This document shows positions 37,056 through 46,523 of a DNA stretch of 64,000 nt, piece by piece. Below the pieces are notes generated by a model that was not told where the DNA came from, searched no databases, and saw only the letters and a list, made by a program, of their open reading frames with translations. The position numbers and the translations under genes are program-made. Positions within the stretch are counted from its first letter, which is position 1; every line of letters starts with the position of its first letter. Location: assembly GCF_036997615.1 (NCBI RefSeq), contig NZ_JAWLQA010000012.1; one strand, 5' to 3'. The stretch is from Brachyspira sp949287565 (lineage in GTDB: Bacteria > Spirochaetota > Brachyspiria > Brachyspirales > Brachyspiraceae).

Positions 37056-38039
37056 ATGGGAAAAAAATTAAAAGAAAATATAATATCAATACTAGAATCA
37101 AATAAGGGATTATTCATATCAGGCGAAAAACTAGCAAATGATTTGAATGTAAGCAGGGCTGCTGTTTGGAAAGTTATAAAATCTTTAAAAAACGAAGGTT
37201 ATGATATTCTTTCTGTATCAAATAAAGGCTATGCTCTATCAAAAGAAACAGACATATTATCATCAAAAATAATAAAAGATAATATGCCTAAATATAGAGA
37301 TAAATTCAACTTTGTAATATATAAAACTGTAGAATCTACAAATATTGTAGCAAGAGGCATGGCAATGAACGGAGCTGACAGCGGAACCGTAGTAATTGCA
37401 GAAGAACAAACAAGCGGATACGGAAGAAACGGAAAATCTTTCTTCTCGCCTTATGGTACAGGCATATATATGAGCATTATACTCAATCTAAAAAAAGAGA
37501 AAAAGATTTTTAATAGTTCATTCATCACTACTGCTGCCGCTATGGCTGTGTCAAAATCTATAGAAGAAATTTCAAATGAAAATACACAAATAAAATGGGT
37601 TAATGATGTATTTATAAATGGTAAAAAAGTATGCGGAATACTCACTGAAGGGGCTTTCAGTTTTGAAGACGGTAAATTGGATTATGCTGTTATAGGAATA
37701 GGTATAAATGTTAATTTCCCTAAGAATGGTTTTCCTGAAGAAATTAATAATATAGCTGTTTCAATAAATAAAATGCAAAATAACAAAGATATAAGAAATA
37801 TTTTAATAGCTAAGATATTAGAAAGAATGTATGAATACTATTTTAATAATGCGGCATTCTATGATGAATACAAAAAACGTTCTTTTTTAATAGGGAAAAA
37901 AGTGTCGCTTAATATAGATAATGAAGAGCATATAGTAAAAGTATTGGATATAGATAAAACTTTTGCTCTTGTAGCGGAATTTCAGGACGGTAAAATTGAT
38001 AGAATAGTTTCAGGAAGTGTAAATCATAGAGTATCATAA
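37056..38039 (+). CDS. birA: Bifunctional biotin protein ligase / biotin operon repressor
   Basis: This 327-residue protein has an N-terminal winged helix (GEKLANDLNVSRAAVWKVIKSL, about 23-44), so it belongs to the repressor-type class II BirA. The ligase domain has the biotinyl-AMP loop GYGRNGK (121-127) and IKWVNDVFINGKKVCGILTE. It makes biotinyl-AMP and loads biotin on carrier proteins such as the one encoded at 55805. The ATG at 37056 is chosen because the family starts there; frames further upstream begin inside the operator. There is no ribosome site and the promoter predicts a near-leaderless mRNA. It is the first gene of birA-bioB-bioD-bioA. Confidence 0.9.
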   Translation: MGKKLKENIISILESNKGLFISGEKLANDLNVSRAAVWKVIKSLKNEGYDILSVSNKGYALSKETDILSSKIIKDNMPKYRDKFNFVIYKTVESTNIVARGMAMNGADSGTVVIAEEQTSGYGRNGKSFFSPYGTGIYMSIILNLKKEKKIFNSSFITTAAAMAVSKSIEEISNENTQIKWVNDVFINGKKVCGILTEGAFSFEDGKLDYAVIGIGINVNFPKNGFPEEINNIAVSINKMQNNKDIRNILIAKILERMYEYYFNNAAFYDEYKKRSFLIGKKVSLNIDNEEHIVKVLDIDKTFALVAEFQDGKIDRIVSGSVNHRVS

Positions 38040-38054
38040 ATAGGAGGTTATAAA

Positions 38055-39056
38055 ATGAGTAATATAGATTTTATTATAAAAAAAGAAATATCTTTAGAAG
38101 AATTAAGAGAGAAAATAATAAAAGGCTATGATATAACAAAAGAAGAAGCCATGAAATTGGTAGAAGCACCATTAGAAGATTTATGCTCTGTGGCTAATGG
38201 AATAAGAAAATATTTCTGCTCTAATATATTCGATATGTGCTCAATAATCAATGCTAAAAGCGGAAAATGCTCAGAAAACTGTAAATTCTGCGCACAGTCA
38301 TCTCATTATGATACAAAATGCGATGAGTATGATATTCTAGATAAAGAAAAAATATTAGAACAAGGAAAAAGCGATTTTAATAAAGGTGTTTTAAGATACT
38401 CTATAGTAACATCAGGAAGAGCTTTATACGGAAAAGAGATCGATGAAGTTTATGATGCAATAGAAACCATTAATAAAGAAACTGAAGGATATGTATGTGC
38501 TTCTTTAGGCTTGCTTGATGAGGAAGGATTCAGCAAAATGAAAAATGCAGGACTTAAAAGAGTTCATAATAATTTAGAAGCTTCAAGAAATTTCTTCCCT
38601 AAAGTATGCACTACTCATACTTATGATGATAAAATCAATGCTATAAAATCAGCACAAAAAGCAGGAATGGTTGTATGCAGCGGCGGTATTATGGGAATGG
38701 GCGAAACTTGGGAAGACAGAATTGATATGGCAATAGAGCTTAGAGAACTTGGAATAATGTCAATACCTGTTAATATGCTTAATCCTATAGCAAGCACTCC
38801 TTTTGAAAATATTAAACCTCTTACTGAAGATGATATGAGAAGAATTGTTGCAATATACAGATTCATTAATCCTAAAGCATTCATAAGACTTGCAGGCGGA
38901 AGAGGACTTATGAAAGATAAAGGAAAATCATGCTTTTTATCCGGAGCTAATGCAGCTATAACAGGCGACATGCTCACAACTGCAGGAATTTCAATAGAAA
39001 CAGATAAAAAAATGGTTGAAGAATTGGGATATAAAATAGAGTTAAAAGAAGACTAA
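38055..39056 (+). CDS. bioB: Biotin synthase
   Basis: This 333-residue radical-SAM enzyme inserts sulfur into dethiobiotin, the last step of biotin synthesis. The [4Fe-4S]/SAM motif is CSENCKFC (Cys72, Cys76, Cys79). Other family elements are YDDKINAIKSAQKAGM.VCSGGIMGMGE and the LAGGRG motif near the C-terminus. AGGAGG precedes the ATG, 15 bases after birA. It is expected to be repressed by BirA when biotin is plentiful. Confidence 0.96.
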   Translation: MSNIDFIIKKEISLEELREKIIKGYDITKEEAMKLVEAPLEDLCSVANGIRKYFCSNIFDMCSIINAKSGKCSENCKFCAQSSHYDTKCDEYDILDKEKILEQGKSDFNKGVLRYSIVTSGRALYGKEIDEVYDAIETINKETEGYVCASLGLLDEEGFSKMKNAGLKRVHNNLEASRNFFPKVCTTHTYDDKINAIKSAQKAGMVVCSGGIMGMGETWEDRIDMAIELRELGIMSIPVNMLNPIASTPFENIKPLTEDDMRRIVAIYRFINPKAFIRLAGGRGLMKDKGKSCFLSGANAAITGDMLTTAGISIETDKKMVEELGYKIELKED

Positions 39057-39090
39057 TTTATAATAAAGATTAATTTATTAGGAAATATTT

Positions 39091-39756
39091 ATGGCTAAAG
39101 CTATTTTTATAACAGCAACAGGTACTGATATAGGTAAAACTTATGTATCAGGATTAATTGCAAAACATATGAAAGATAAAGGATTGAATATCGGATACTA
39201 TAAAGCAGCATTAAGCGGAAGTCTTGATATAACAGACAGTGATGCTTGGTATGTAAAACAGCAGGCCGATTTATTAGATTCTTATGATGAAATGGTGTCA
39301 TACACTTATAAGCATGCCTATTCCCCTCATTTGGCAGCACAAATCGAGGGGAATCCTCCGGATATAAAGGTTATAAAAAATGCTTATAAAAATATAGATA
39401 ACAGGCATGATTATATGATAGTAGAAGGAAGCGGCGGTATAATATGCCCTATTCGATATGACAATAATAAAAAAATATTTTTAGAAGATATCATAAAAGA
39501 ATTAAATATACCTTCTCTTATAATAGCGGATGCAGGACTTGGAACAATCAATTCTACAGTTTTAACTATAGAATATATGAGAAGTAAAAATCTAAAAGTT
39601 AATGGTGTGATATTAAATAGATTTGAAATGGCAAATGAAATGCATGATGATAATAGAAAAATGATAGAGGAGATGACAGGAGTAAAAATTATAGGGATTG
39701 TTATAGACGGTATTTTAAAACTAGATGAAAAAAATATAGAAACTCTATTTGAATAG
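39091..39756 (+). CDS. bioD: Dethiobiotin synthetase
   Basis: This 221-residue P-loop enzyme carboxylates diaminopelargonic acid with ATP to form dethiobiotin. GTDIGKT (11-17) is the phosphate loop, with VEGSGGI and VILNRF as further signatures. AGGAAA precedes the ATG. It lies between bioB and bioA in the operon. Confidence 0.95.
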   Translation: MAKAIFITATGTDIGKTYVSGLIAKHMKDKGLNIGYYKAALSGSLDITDSDAWYVKQQADLLDSYDEMVSYTYKHAYSPHLAAQIEGNPPDIKVIKNAYKNIDNRHDYMIVEGSGGIICPIRYDNNKKIFLEDIIKELNIPSLIIADAGLGTINSTVLTIEYMRSKNLKVNGVILNRFEMANEMHDDNRKMIEEMTGVKIIGIVIDGILKLDEKNIETLFE

Positions 39757-39802
39757 AATAATATTTTTTACTTCAGTACATCCACTTAATAAAGGACTAG
39801 TT

Positions 39803-41143
39803 ATGACATTAGAAGAAAAGGATTTAAAATATATTTGGCATCCATGCTCGCAGATGAAAGATTACGAGGAACTTCCTCCAATCATTATAGACAGAGGAAA
39901 GGGAATTTATTTATACGATAAAGACGGAAAAGAGTATATTGATATTGTAAGTTCTTGGTGGTGCAATTTACTTGGGCATTGCAATGAAAAAATAAATGAT
40001 AATATAAAAGCACAGCTTGACAGATTAGAGCATGTTATATTTGCAAACTTTTCTCATGAAGGAGCTATTAAATTATGCGAAGAGCTTATAAAAATAATTC
40101 CAAAAAGATTAACTAAATTCAATTTTTCTGATAATGGTTCTTCATCTGTAGAAGCTGCATTAAAAATGGCTTTTCAATATCAGCATCAAATAGGCAATAC
40201 AAAAAGAACAAGATTCATGTGTTTTACTGATGGTTATCATGGTGAAACTATAGGGGCATTATCAGTTGGAAGTTTGGACTTATATGCCAAAATATACAAG
40301 CCAATGTTAATGGACACTATACATATAGAAGCACCTGACTGCTACAGATGTAAATACAATCAAAACAGAGATACTTGCAAATGCGAATGTTTTGAAGATG
40401 CTGAAAAAAAGTTTGAAGAATATGGAGAAGAAACTTGTGCTGTTATAGTAGAGCCTTTGCTTCAGGCTTCTGCTGGAATGAGAATATATCCTCCCCTATA
40501 CTTGAAAAAATTAAGAGAGCTTTGCGATAAATACAATGTAGTTTTTATAGTTGATGAGATAGCTACAAATTTCGGACGCACAGGAAAAATGTTTGCATGC
40601 GATCATGCCAATATAAGCCCTGATATAATGTGTATTTCAAAAGGCTTAACAGGCGGATACATGCCTATGGCAATAACTATAACAACAGACAAAATATACG
40701 ATGCTTTTTATGCTGACTATAATGAAGGAAAAGCTTTTATGCATAGTCATACTTATAGCGGAAATCCTTTAGGCTGTTCTGCTGCTTTGGCTGTACAAAA
40801 AGTTTTGAGAGAAGATGATATTATAAACAAGGCACAAGTAAGGGCTAAATATTTAAATAATAAATTAAAAGAAAAATTACTTGATCATAAAAATATAGGA
40901 GAGATTAGAAATATAGGGCTTATCAATGCCATGGAATTAGTTACTGATAAAAATACAAAAGAAGGATTTGACTCTAAACTTAGAATGGGTTATCAAATAT
41001 ATAAAAAGGCACTTCAAAGAGGACTTTTATTAAGACCTTTGGGAAATGTAATTTATTTTAATCCGCCTTTAATTATAAATGAAGATGAAATAGATAAAGC
41101 TGTTGATTTATGTGTATCTTCTATAAATGATATACTGAAATGA
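39803..41143 (+). CDS. bioA: Adenosylmethionine-8-amino-7-oxononanoate aminotransferase
   Basis: This 446-residue PLP class III aminotransferase converts KAPA to DAPA. It has the substrate motif WHPCSQM near the N-terminus, SSWWCNLLGH, the FTDGYHGETIGALSVG core, VDEIATNFGRTGKMFA and the PLP lysine in SKGLTGGYMPM. A Cys-rich insertion (CYRCKYNQNRDTCKCECF) resembles that of clostridial BioA. The ATG at 39803 follows AAAGGA; a TTG at 39749 that overlaps bioD is weaker. It is the last gene of the operon. No bioF follows, so KAPA must come from a gene elsewhere or from uptake. Confidence 0.94.
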   Translation: MTLEEKDLKYIWHPCSQMKDYEELPPIIIDRGKGIYLYDKDGKEYIDIVSSWWCNLLGHCNEKINDNIKAQLDRLEHVIFANFSHEGAIKLCEELIKIIPKRLTKFNFSDNGSSSVEAALKMAFQYQHQIGNTKRTRFMCFTDGYHGETIGALSVGSLDLYAKIYKPMLMDTIHIEAPDCYRCKYNQNRDTCKCECFEDAEKKFEEYGEETCAVIVEPLLQASAGMRIYPPLYLKKLRELCDKYNVVFIVDEIATNFGRTGKMFACDHANISPDIMCISKGLTGGYMPMAITITTDKIYDAFYADYNEGKAFMHSHTYSGNPLGCSAALAVQKVLREDDIINKAQVRAKYLNNKLKEKLLDHKNIGEIRNIGLINAMELVTDKNTKEGFDSKLRMGYQIYKKALQRGLLLRPLGNVIYFNPPLIINEDEIDKAVDLCVSSINDILK

Positions 41144-41242
41144 TTAATTTTATAAATAATAATAAAGTATTATTTATGAGTAAAAAAGCATATATTAAAT
41201 TCATTACAGTATAAACTTTATTTTATAAACTTAAAATTTATA

Positions 41243-41634
41243 GTATATACTAAAAAATTTTTAACTTTGTAAACCTATGTCTTTATATAGAATTGTCAAC
41301 TTTTTCCCGCCGCACGCCACAGGCGGACTTCGTCAAAGTTGCTGCCGTAGGCACGCTTCGCGAAAGTGCAAGTATAAAATTAGTACTAAATAATACTAAT
41401 TTAGTTTTACATGTAAGATAATTTATTAAATTAAAGCCCAAATGTAGCCTTTTTGCTTCTCGCCTGCCGTAGGCACACTTCGTGAGGCGGGCTTCGCCTG
41501 TGGCAACAAAAGAAGTGGGGGTTTTACGAAGTACGCAGAGCGGTGGGGCTAGTCCCCACTAATAATAAAAATAAGAAAATAATTTTCGATAAAATATAGT
41601 TGTTTAGGTATATACTAAAAATTTTTAACTTTGT
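41243..41634. repeat. GC-rich hairpin block bounded by 27-28-base direct repeats
   Basis: GTATATACTAAAAAATTTTT and on to 41270 is repeated (one A fewer) at 41608-41634. Between them lie GC-rich hairpins: CAACTTT/AAAGTTG around 41298-41342, CTTCTCGCC...GGCG loops and AGGCGGGCTTCGCCTGTG (41485-41502, identical to 33455-33472), then AAAAGAAGTGGGG. 41591-41614 is the exact inverse of 31835-31858. The rest of the gap is AT-rich with no gene. Confidence 0.7.
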
Positions 41635-41701
41635 CAATTTTTTATTAGTATAGTAATACACCAAAAAATAGAAATATAAAATTAATGCAAAGGAAAAACA
41701 A

Positions 41702-43300
41702 ATGTTCAAAAAAATAATTACTGCTATTTTATTAATGCTGTTAATTGTATTCGTATCTTGTTCAAAAAAAGAAATGAGTAATAATGATATAGTTATCAAT
41801 CTTGCTCCGGAACCTTTAACTATGGATCCAACTTTAAACACAGACAATCTCACTATGATATATATTCTTCATGCTTTTGAAGGGCTTACAAAAAAAGATG
41901 CAAACAATAAAATAATAGGCGGAGCTGCTGAAAGTTGGGATATTAACAAAGCAGGCAATATCTACACTTTTCATTTGAGAACCAATGCTAAATGGAGCGA
42001 CGGTAAAGAAGTTAAAGCACAGGACTTTGTTTATACTTGGAGGAGAGCGGTTGATCCTAAAACTGCCAATAAGTACAGCTATTATTTTGAAGTGATAAAA
42101 AATGCCAAAGAAGTTATAAGCGGCGAAAAAACTATAGAAGAGCTTGGAGTAAGAGCAATAGACGATTATACATTTAAAGTGGAATTAAACAGCCCTACTG
42201 CATACTTTTTAGAGCTTTCTGCTTATCCTCCCTTTTATCCCGTTCGCGAAGATATAATAAATGAATACGGAGATGATTGGACTTTAAAGCCTGCAACATA
42301 TATTGGAAATGGTGCTTTTAAAATGACTGAAAGGAATTTCGATAAAAGCATAATACTAGAAAGAAATACCAACTATTGGAACAATGAAAATATAAAGCCA
42401 AACAAATTAACTTTTCTTTTGATGGAAGAGCCTAATACTTCGCTTGCAGGTGTGCTTAATAATTCAATTCATTTTGCAAAGCCTTTTCCTAGAAATGATA
42501 TTGAAAGCCTAAAGCAAAAAGGAATAGTTCACATTGTGCCTGTTGCTGCATCATATTATTACAGATTCAATCTAAACAAAGAAGTTTTAAAAAATGAAAA
42601 GGTAAGAAAAGCTATATCTTTAGCCATTGACAGAGATTATATAGTAAAATCAATCACAAGATGCGGAGAGCGTCCGGCAGGAAGTTTAGTTCCTTATGGC
42701 ATTAACGACATAGAAGGAGATTTCAGAACTAAAGCAGGAGAGTATATAATATCTTCCAACTATCAGAAAAACATAGAAGAAGCTAAAAAATTATTATCTC
42801 AAGCAGGATACAAAAACGGAAGAAATTTTCCTGTAATTGATTTGCTTATAGCGACAAGAGAGTTTGACATAAACATTGCCGATGCTGTTCAGAGCATGCT
42901 TAAAGAGAATTTAAACATAGATGTAAGAATAGTTAAGCATGAATGGGCCTCTTATCTACAAAACATGTATGACAGAAATTTCGATTTAGCTGTTTATTTG
43001 TGGTATGCCGATTATAATGATCCTATAAACTTTTTAAACATTTTTAAAAGTGATGCTCCAAACAATTACGGCTCATATTCAAACAAGGCATTTGATGATT
43101 ATATTGACATAGCATCCACAAACAAAAACAATCAGATAAGAATGCATGCTTTGCATTTAGCAGAGAATATTTTTATGAATGACAATGCAATAGTGCCAAT
43201 ATATTTTTATTCTGAGGCACTTTTAGTATCTCCTAAATTAAAAAATGTAGAATATGATTCTCAGGGTTTATATAGATTTTTTAATGCATATTTAGAGTAG
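41702..43300 (+). CDS. oppA: Oligopeptide ABC transporter substrate-binding lipoprotein
   Basis: This 532-residue SBP family 5 protein has a lipoprotein signal peptide with the lipobox FVSC (Cys20). Family signatures are LAPEPLTMDPTLNTDN, GGAAESWDINKAGNIYTFHLR.NAKWSDGKEVKAQDFVYTWRRAVDP and VRKAISLAIDRDYIV. It captures peptides outside the cytoplasmic membrane for an Opp/Dpp permease. No permease or ATPase genes adjoin. AAAGGA precedes the ATG. Confidence 0.93.
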   Translation: MFKKIITAILLMLLIVFVSCSKKEMSNNDIVINLAPEPLTMDPTLNTDNLTMIYILHAFEGLTKKDANNKIIGGAAESWDINKAGNIYTFHLRTNAKWSDGKEVKAQDFVYTWRRAVDPKTANKYSYYFEVIKNAKEVISGEKTIEELGVRAIDDYTFKVELNSPTAYFLELSAYPPFYPVREDIINEYGDDWTLKPATYIGNGAFKMTERNFDKSIILERNTNYWNNENIKPNKLTFLLMEEPNTSLAGVLNNSIHFAKPFPRNDIESLKQKGIVHIVPVAASYYYRFNLNKEVLKNEKVRKAISLAIDRDYIVKSITRCGERPAGSLVPYGINDIEGDFRTKAGEYIISSNYQKNIEEAKKLLSQAGYKNGRNFPVIDLLIATREFDINIADAVQSMLKENLNIDVRIVKHEWASYLQNMYDRNFDLAVYLWYADYNDPINFLNIFKSDAPNNYGSYSNKAFDDYIDIASTNKNNQIRMHALHLAENIFMNDNAIVPIYFYSEALLVSPKLKNVEYDSQGLYRFFNAYLE

Positions 43301-43317
43301 TTTTATTTATTTCCAAA

Positions 43318-43520
43318 CGCACGGTAATAGAATTTTTAAATATAATTAAAGTTATATTGATAAATAAACTTCATAGTTAAAATTCAGTTTATCGTGCGCT
43401 AAATACATTTTAACTTTAATTTAAACTTGGGCGGGTGCTAAAATTTCTAAATAAGCTATAAAGATAATGAAAGTTAAAATTTTAAATTAGATAAAAAGAA
43501 ATAAAGGGCGGGGTTTTAAA
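43318..43520. repeat. Palindromic repeat family, left half
   Basis: The CGCACGG (43318) to CGTGCG (43393-43398) arm is followed by CTTGGGCGGGTGCTAAAAT (from 43426) and AAAGGGCGGGG (43504-43513). These are the outer arm and both G-boxes of the 1719-2145 element; the right half is missing here. A matching right half is at 44575-44837, on the other side of the next gene. Confidence 0.6.
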
Positions 43521-43710
43521 TATAGTGAAAAAATTATATTATTTTATTTTTATATAATTTTTTTATTCACACTCTACATTTGCAAAACATATATTACTTT
43601 TTAAAAAATTTATATTAAAGTATTTTTATAGTTATATATATTTTATAATTAATAAGATAATTAAATATAAAAAAATTTTTAATTGTATTATTATAAGCTA
43701 TATTTAGAAC

Positions 43711-43740
43711 AGCTGATAACATATCAGTTATCAGCTTGTT
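43711..43740. terminator. Perfect 10-bp hairpin after the beta-barrel gene
   Basis: AGCTGATAAC (43711-43720) pairs with GTTATCAGCT (43727-43736). The T run is weak, so termination is likely but not certain. Confidence 0.55.
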
Positions 43741-43748
43741 TAAAACTT

Positions 43749-44387
43749 TTATCTATTCTCAAAGAAAAATCCAAAACTAAACATCAAACCTAAAGAATGA
43801 TATTGCTTTACACTATGAGAAGCAAATAAATTATTAACATCATTAGCATTAAAAATCATGTTCTCATAAGATAAATGAACTCCTGCAATCAAATCTGTTT
43901 TTTCTGTTTCAAAGAATTTTCTTTCAAATGATAGTCTTACATAAGGAGATATAGGAACTGATTTGTAATTTACTCCTAGCAAAGGATTAAACTGTACTCC
44001 AGCAGATAGTCCAAGAAGAAGATTTTGATTATTTTTAGTTAAATCAAATTTTAAAGCTACTCCTGTATATATTCCAATGGAAGTTACTCTGTTAATTAAG
44101 GATGTATTATTATCTATTATGGATACCATATGTTCATTAATTCCGAAATCAAATAAAAGATCTATACCGCTTAATAAATTAATATTGTTTAATTTAAATC
44201 CGTATCCTATCTGAAAATTTATATCCAATCTTGGATCTAATAATACGCTGTTATAATATTCAGTTTCTGCTATATTTATATCAGCCCCAAGTCTAGGACT
44301 AATTCCAAATTTAAAATTACCAAAAAGATTAAAAGAAAATAAGATTAATAATAATGGTATAAAAAACATTTTTCTTGGTAAAGTCAT
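43749..44387 (-). CDS. Outer-membrane beta-barrel-like protein
   Basis: This 212-residue protein has a signal peptide (hydrophobic FFIPLLLILFSFNLFG) followed by alternating amphipathic strands typical of small outer-membrane barrels (GISPRLGADINI, LDINFQIGYGFKL, LLLGLSAGVQFNPLLGVNY, LGLMFSFGFFF). The C-terminus is aromatic-rich. I do not recognise a named family. AAGGAG precedes the ATG. Two halves of the palindromic repeat family flank it. Confidence 0.7.
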   Translation of the reverse strand: MTLPRKMFFIPLLLILFSFNLFGNFKFGISPRLGADINIAETEYYNSVLLDPRLDINFQIGYGFKLNNINLLSGIDLLFDFGINEHMVSIIDNNTSLINRVTSIGIYTGVALKFDLTKNNQNLLLGLSAGVQFNPLLGVNYKSVPISPYVRLSFERKFFETEKTDLIAGVHLSYENMIFNANDVNNLFASHSVKQYHSLGLMFSFGFFFENR

Positions 44388-44574
44388 ATAGAAAATCTCC
44401 TTAAATTATATAGTATAGAATATTTTATAAACATTTATATTTATATCAGTGTAAAATTATTTTATAATAGCAAATATAATGTAAAACTATTTGTATTATA
44501 TGTATGCTAAGTAAAATATGAATACTTAATATCATTAATATCACAAATAAAACATGTTCTAAACTATTTCTAAC

Positions 44575-44837
44575 TAAGCTATAAAAATAATGAATGCTAT
44601 AATCATAAATTAAATAATTTTTTGAATTTTACTTACATCTGCCCACCCTTTAGACTTTTTGCCGTATAAGTAATTTTTGTATTATTTTTCTTTTTTACTT
44701 TTAACTGTTATTCTAACCCCCACCCTAAATGTTTAAGTAAATTTTTTGTGCTTATCAACGCACGATTAACTTTATTATAAATTGAGATCAATTTCATAAT
44801 TCAATTTTATTATGTTTATAATCTTCTCTGCGTGCGA
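44575..44837. repeat. Palindromic repeat family, right half
   Basis: TTACATCTGCCCACCCTTTAG (from about 44632) and CTAACCCCCACCCTAAATG (from about 44713) are the two C-boxes, and CGCACG (44759) to CGTGCG (44831-44836) is the outer arm. It complements the left half at 43318-43520. Confidence 0.6.
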
Positions 44838-44856
44838 GTATAAAAGCAGCTGATAT

Positions 44857-46374
44857 TTAATAAGCTATATTTTTTAATTTACTCATCAATTCACAATTTC
44901 TTTTATAGCATTCTTTAAATATTTGATAATATTCGAAGTAGATTTTAACATTCTCATTAATTGGAGTTATAGGTTTATCATTATAAGTTATAATATTTTT
45001 TACAGCCTCTTCATAAGATGAATACTCTTTATTAGCAACAGCCGAAGTTATAGCCGCTCCTAATGCAGCCTGCTCCTTAGTTTTTGAAACATAAATCTCC
45101 ATATTTAAAATATCAGCCTGAATCTGAAGCCATACATCACTATAAGAACCTCCCCCAGAAGCTATTAATCTATTACATTTAATATTTAAATCATCAGTTA
45201 AAATCATAAAGCAGTCTTTTAAAGAATATACAACTCCCTCCATAACAGCCCTTAAAATATGATATCTATCATGATTTAAAGTTAATCCCAAAAACATAGC
45301 GGAAGCATCACTGTTCATATGAGGAGTTCTCTCACCAGCTAAATAAGGGAGAAATATTATCCCATCACTTCCTTCTTTTATATCTTTTACTTTTGAATCT
45401 ATATCTTTAAAAGTTTCATCCGCATTGCAAAAATTATTCCTAGCCCATTTTAAGGCTAAACCGGAAGATAAAGCAGCACCCAAATAATACCAAGTATTAG
45501 GAAATAAAAAATTGAAAGTATGAGAAGCCATATTCTTTTTATCATAAATAGGCTTATCTATAGGCATTAAAATCTGTCCTCCTGTCCCTATAGTAATGGA
45601 TGCAGTATTTGTATTTATTATACCATTACCTATAGCCTGCATAACTTGATCTCCTCCGCCATAGGAAACTTGAATACCTGTTTCTAATCCTGTTTCTTTA
45701 CTTGCTTTCTCTGTAATAGCACCTGATATCTCATAAGGATAAAAAATATCAGGAAAAATGTTTTTATCTAAATTAAGTTCTTTTATTATATAATCAGACC
45801 AAGAAGAATTATCACTATCAAAAACTCCAGTAGCAGCGGCATCAGTTATATCGGAGGCAATTGTATCAGTTAATTTATATCTTATATAGTCTTTAGGAAG
45901 AATTACTTTATAAATCTTTTCATAAATATGCGGCTCATTGTTTTTTATCCAAAGCAAAGAAGGAAGTAAAAATCCTGCAGCTATAGGACTATGATTGATT
46001 TGCATTATTTTTTCTAAACCTATTTTTTTATTTATATAATCAAGCTCTTTGACACTTCTTGAATCGCACCATAATATAGCTTTCCTTAAAACATTTCCAT
46101 TTTTATCTAAAGCTACAATCCCATGCATTTGTGCTGAAAAACTTATTCCTGAAATTTTATAATTTGAATCTATTTTTATTAACTGATTTAAAGAATCTTT
46201 TATAGTAAATACAGTGCTTTCCCACCATACATTAACATCCTGCTCTGCAAAATTATAATAAGGTTTATCAAAATCATAATTTTTTTGAGATAATGCTGTC
46301 ATTTTTCCATCTGCTGACATTATTAAAGTTTTTACAGACGAAGTTCCTAAATCTATACCAATATAATAATTCAT
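44857..46374 (-). CDS. xylB: Xylulokinase
   Basis: This 505-residue FGGY-family sugar kinase has the N-terminal phosphate motif GIDLGTSSVKTLIM, the xylulokinase-type QMHG motif, ILWCDSRS, the FGGY-like IGTGGQILMP and the C-terminal ATP region ASGGGSYSDVWLQIQAD. It phosphorylates D-xylulose for entry into the pentose phosphate pathway. AGGAG precedes the ATG. It is monocistronic, with no xylose isomerase or transporter beside it. Confidence 0.92.
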   Translation of the reverse strand: MNYYIGIDLGTSSVKTLIMSADGKMTALSQKNYDFDKPYYNFAEQDVNVWWESTVFTIKDSLNQLIKIDSNYKISGISFSAQMHGIVALDKNGNVLRKAILWCDSRSVKELDYINKKIGLEKIMQINHSPIAAGFLLPSLLWIKNNEPHIYEKIYKVILPKDYIRYKLTDTIASDITDAAATGVFDSDNSSWSDYIIKELNLDKNIFPDIFYPYEISGAITEKASKETGLETGIQVSYGGGDQVMQAIGNGIINTNTASITIGTGGQILMPIDKPIYDKKNMASHTFNFLFPNTWYYLGAALSSGLALKWARNNFCNADETFKDIDSKVKDIKEGSDGIIFLPYLAGERTPHMNSDASAMFLGLTLNHDRYHILRAVMEGVVYSLKDCFMILTDDLNIKCNRLIASGGGSYSDVWLQIQADILNMEIYVSKTKEQAALGAAITSAVANKEYSSYEEAVKNIITYNDKPITPINENVKIYFEYYQIFKECYKRNCELMSKLKNIAY

Positions 46375-46442
46375 AATTAACTCCTATTTTTTATATATAT
46401 ATAATACATTAAAATTAGTTTATTAAAAGGAGTATTTTTTAA

Positions 46443-46470
46443 TTGATTTTTTTTGTAAAAGTATTATAAT
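46443..46470 (+). promoter_or_regulatory. Promoter of apt
   Basis: TTGATT (46443-46448) and TATAAT (46465-46470) are spaced by 16 bases, about 54 bases before the apt start. Confidence 0.6.
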
Positions 46471-46523
46471 AAAAAATTGTGTAATTGTTTACATAACTAT
46501 TTTTTAATTAAACGAGGTGTTAT

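Noticed and set aside
41524..41853. Possible minus-strand gene overlapping the oppA start
   Set aside because: It overlaps the real lipoprotein signal peptide and the GC-rich repeat, with no ribosome site.
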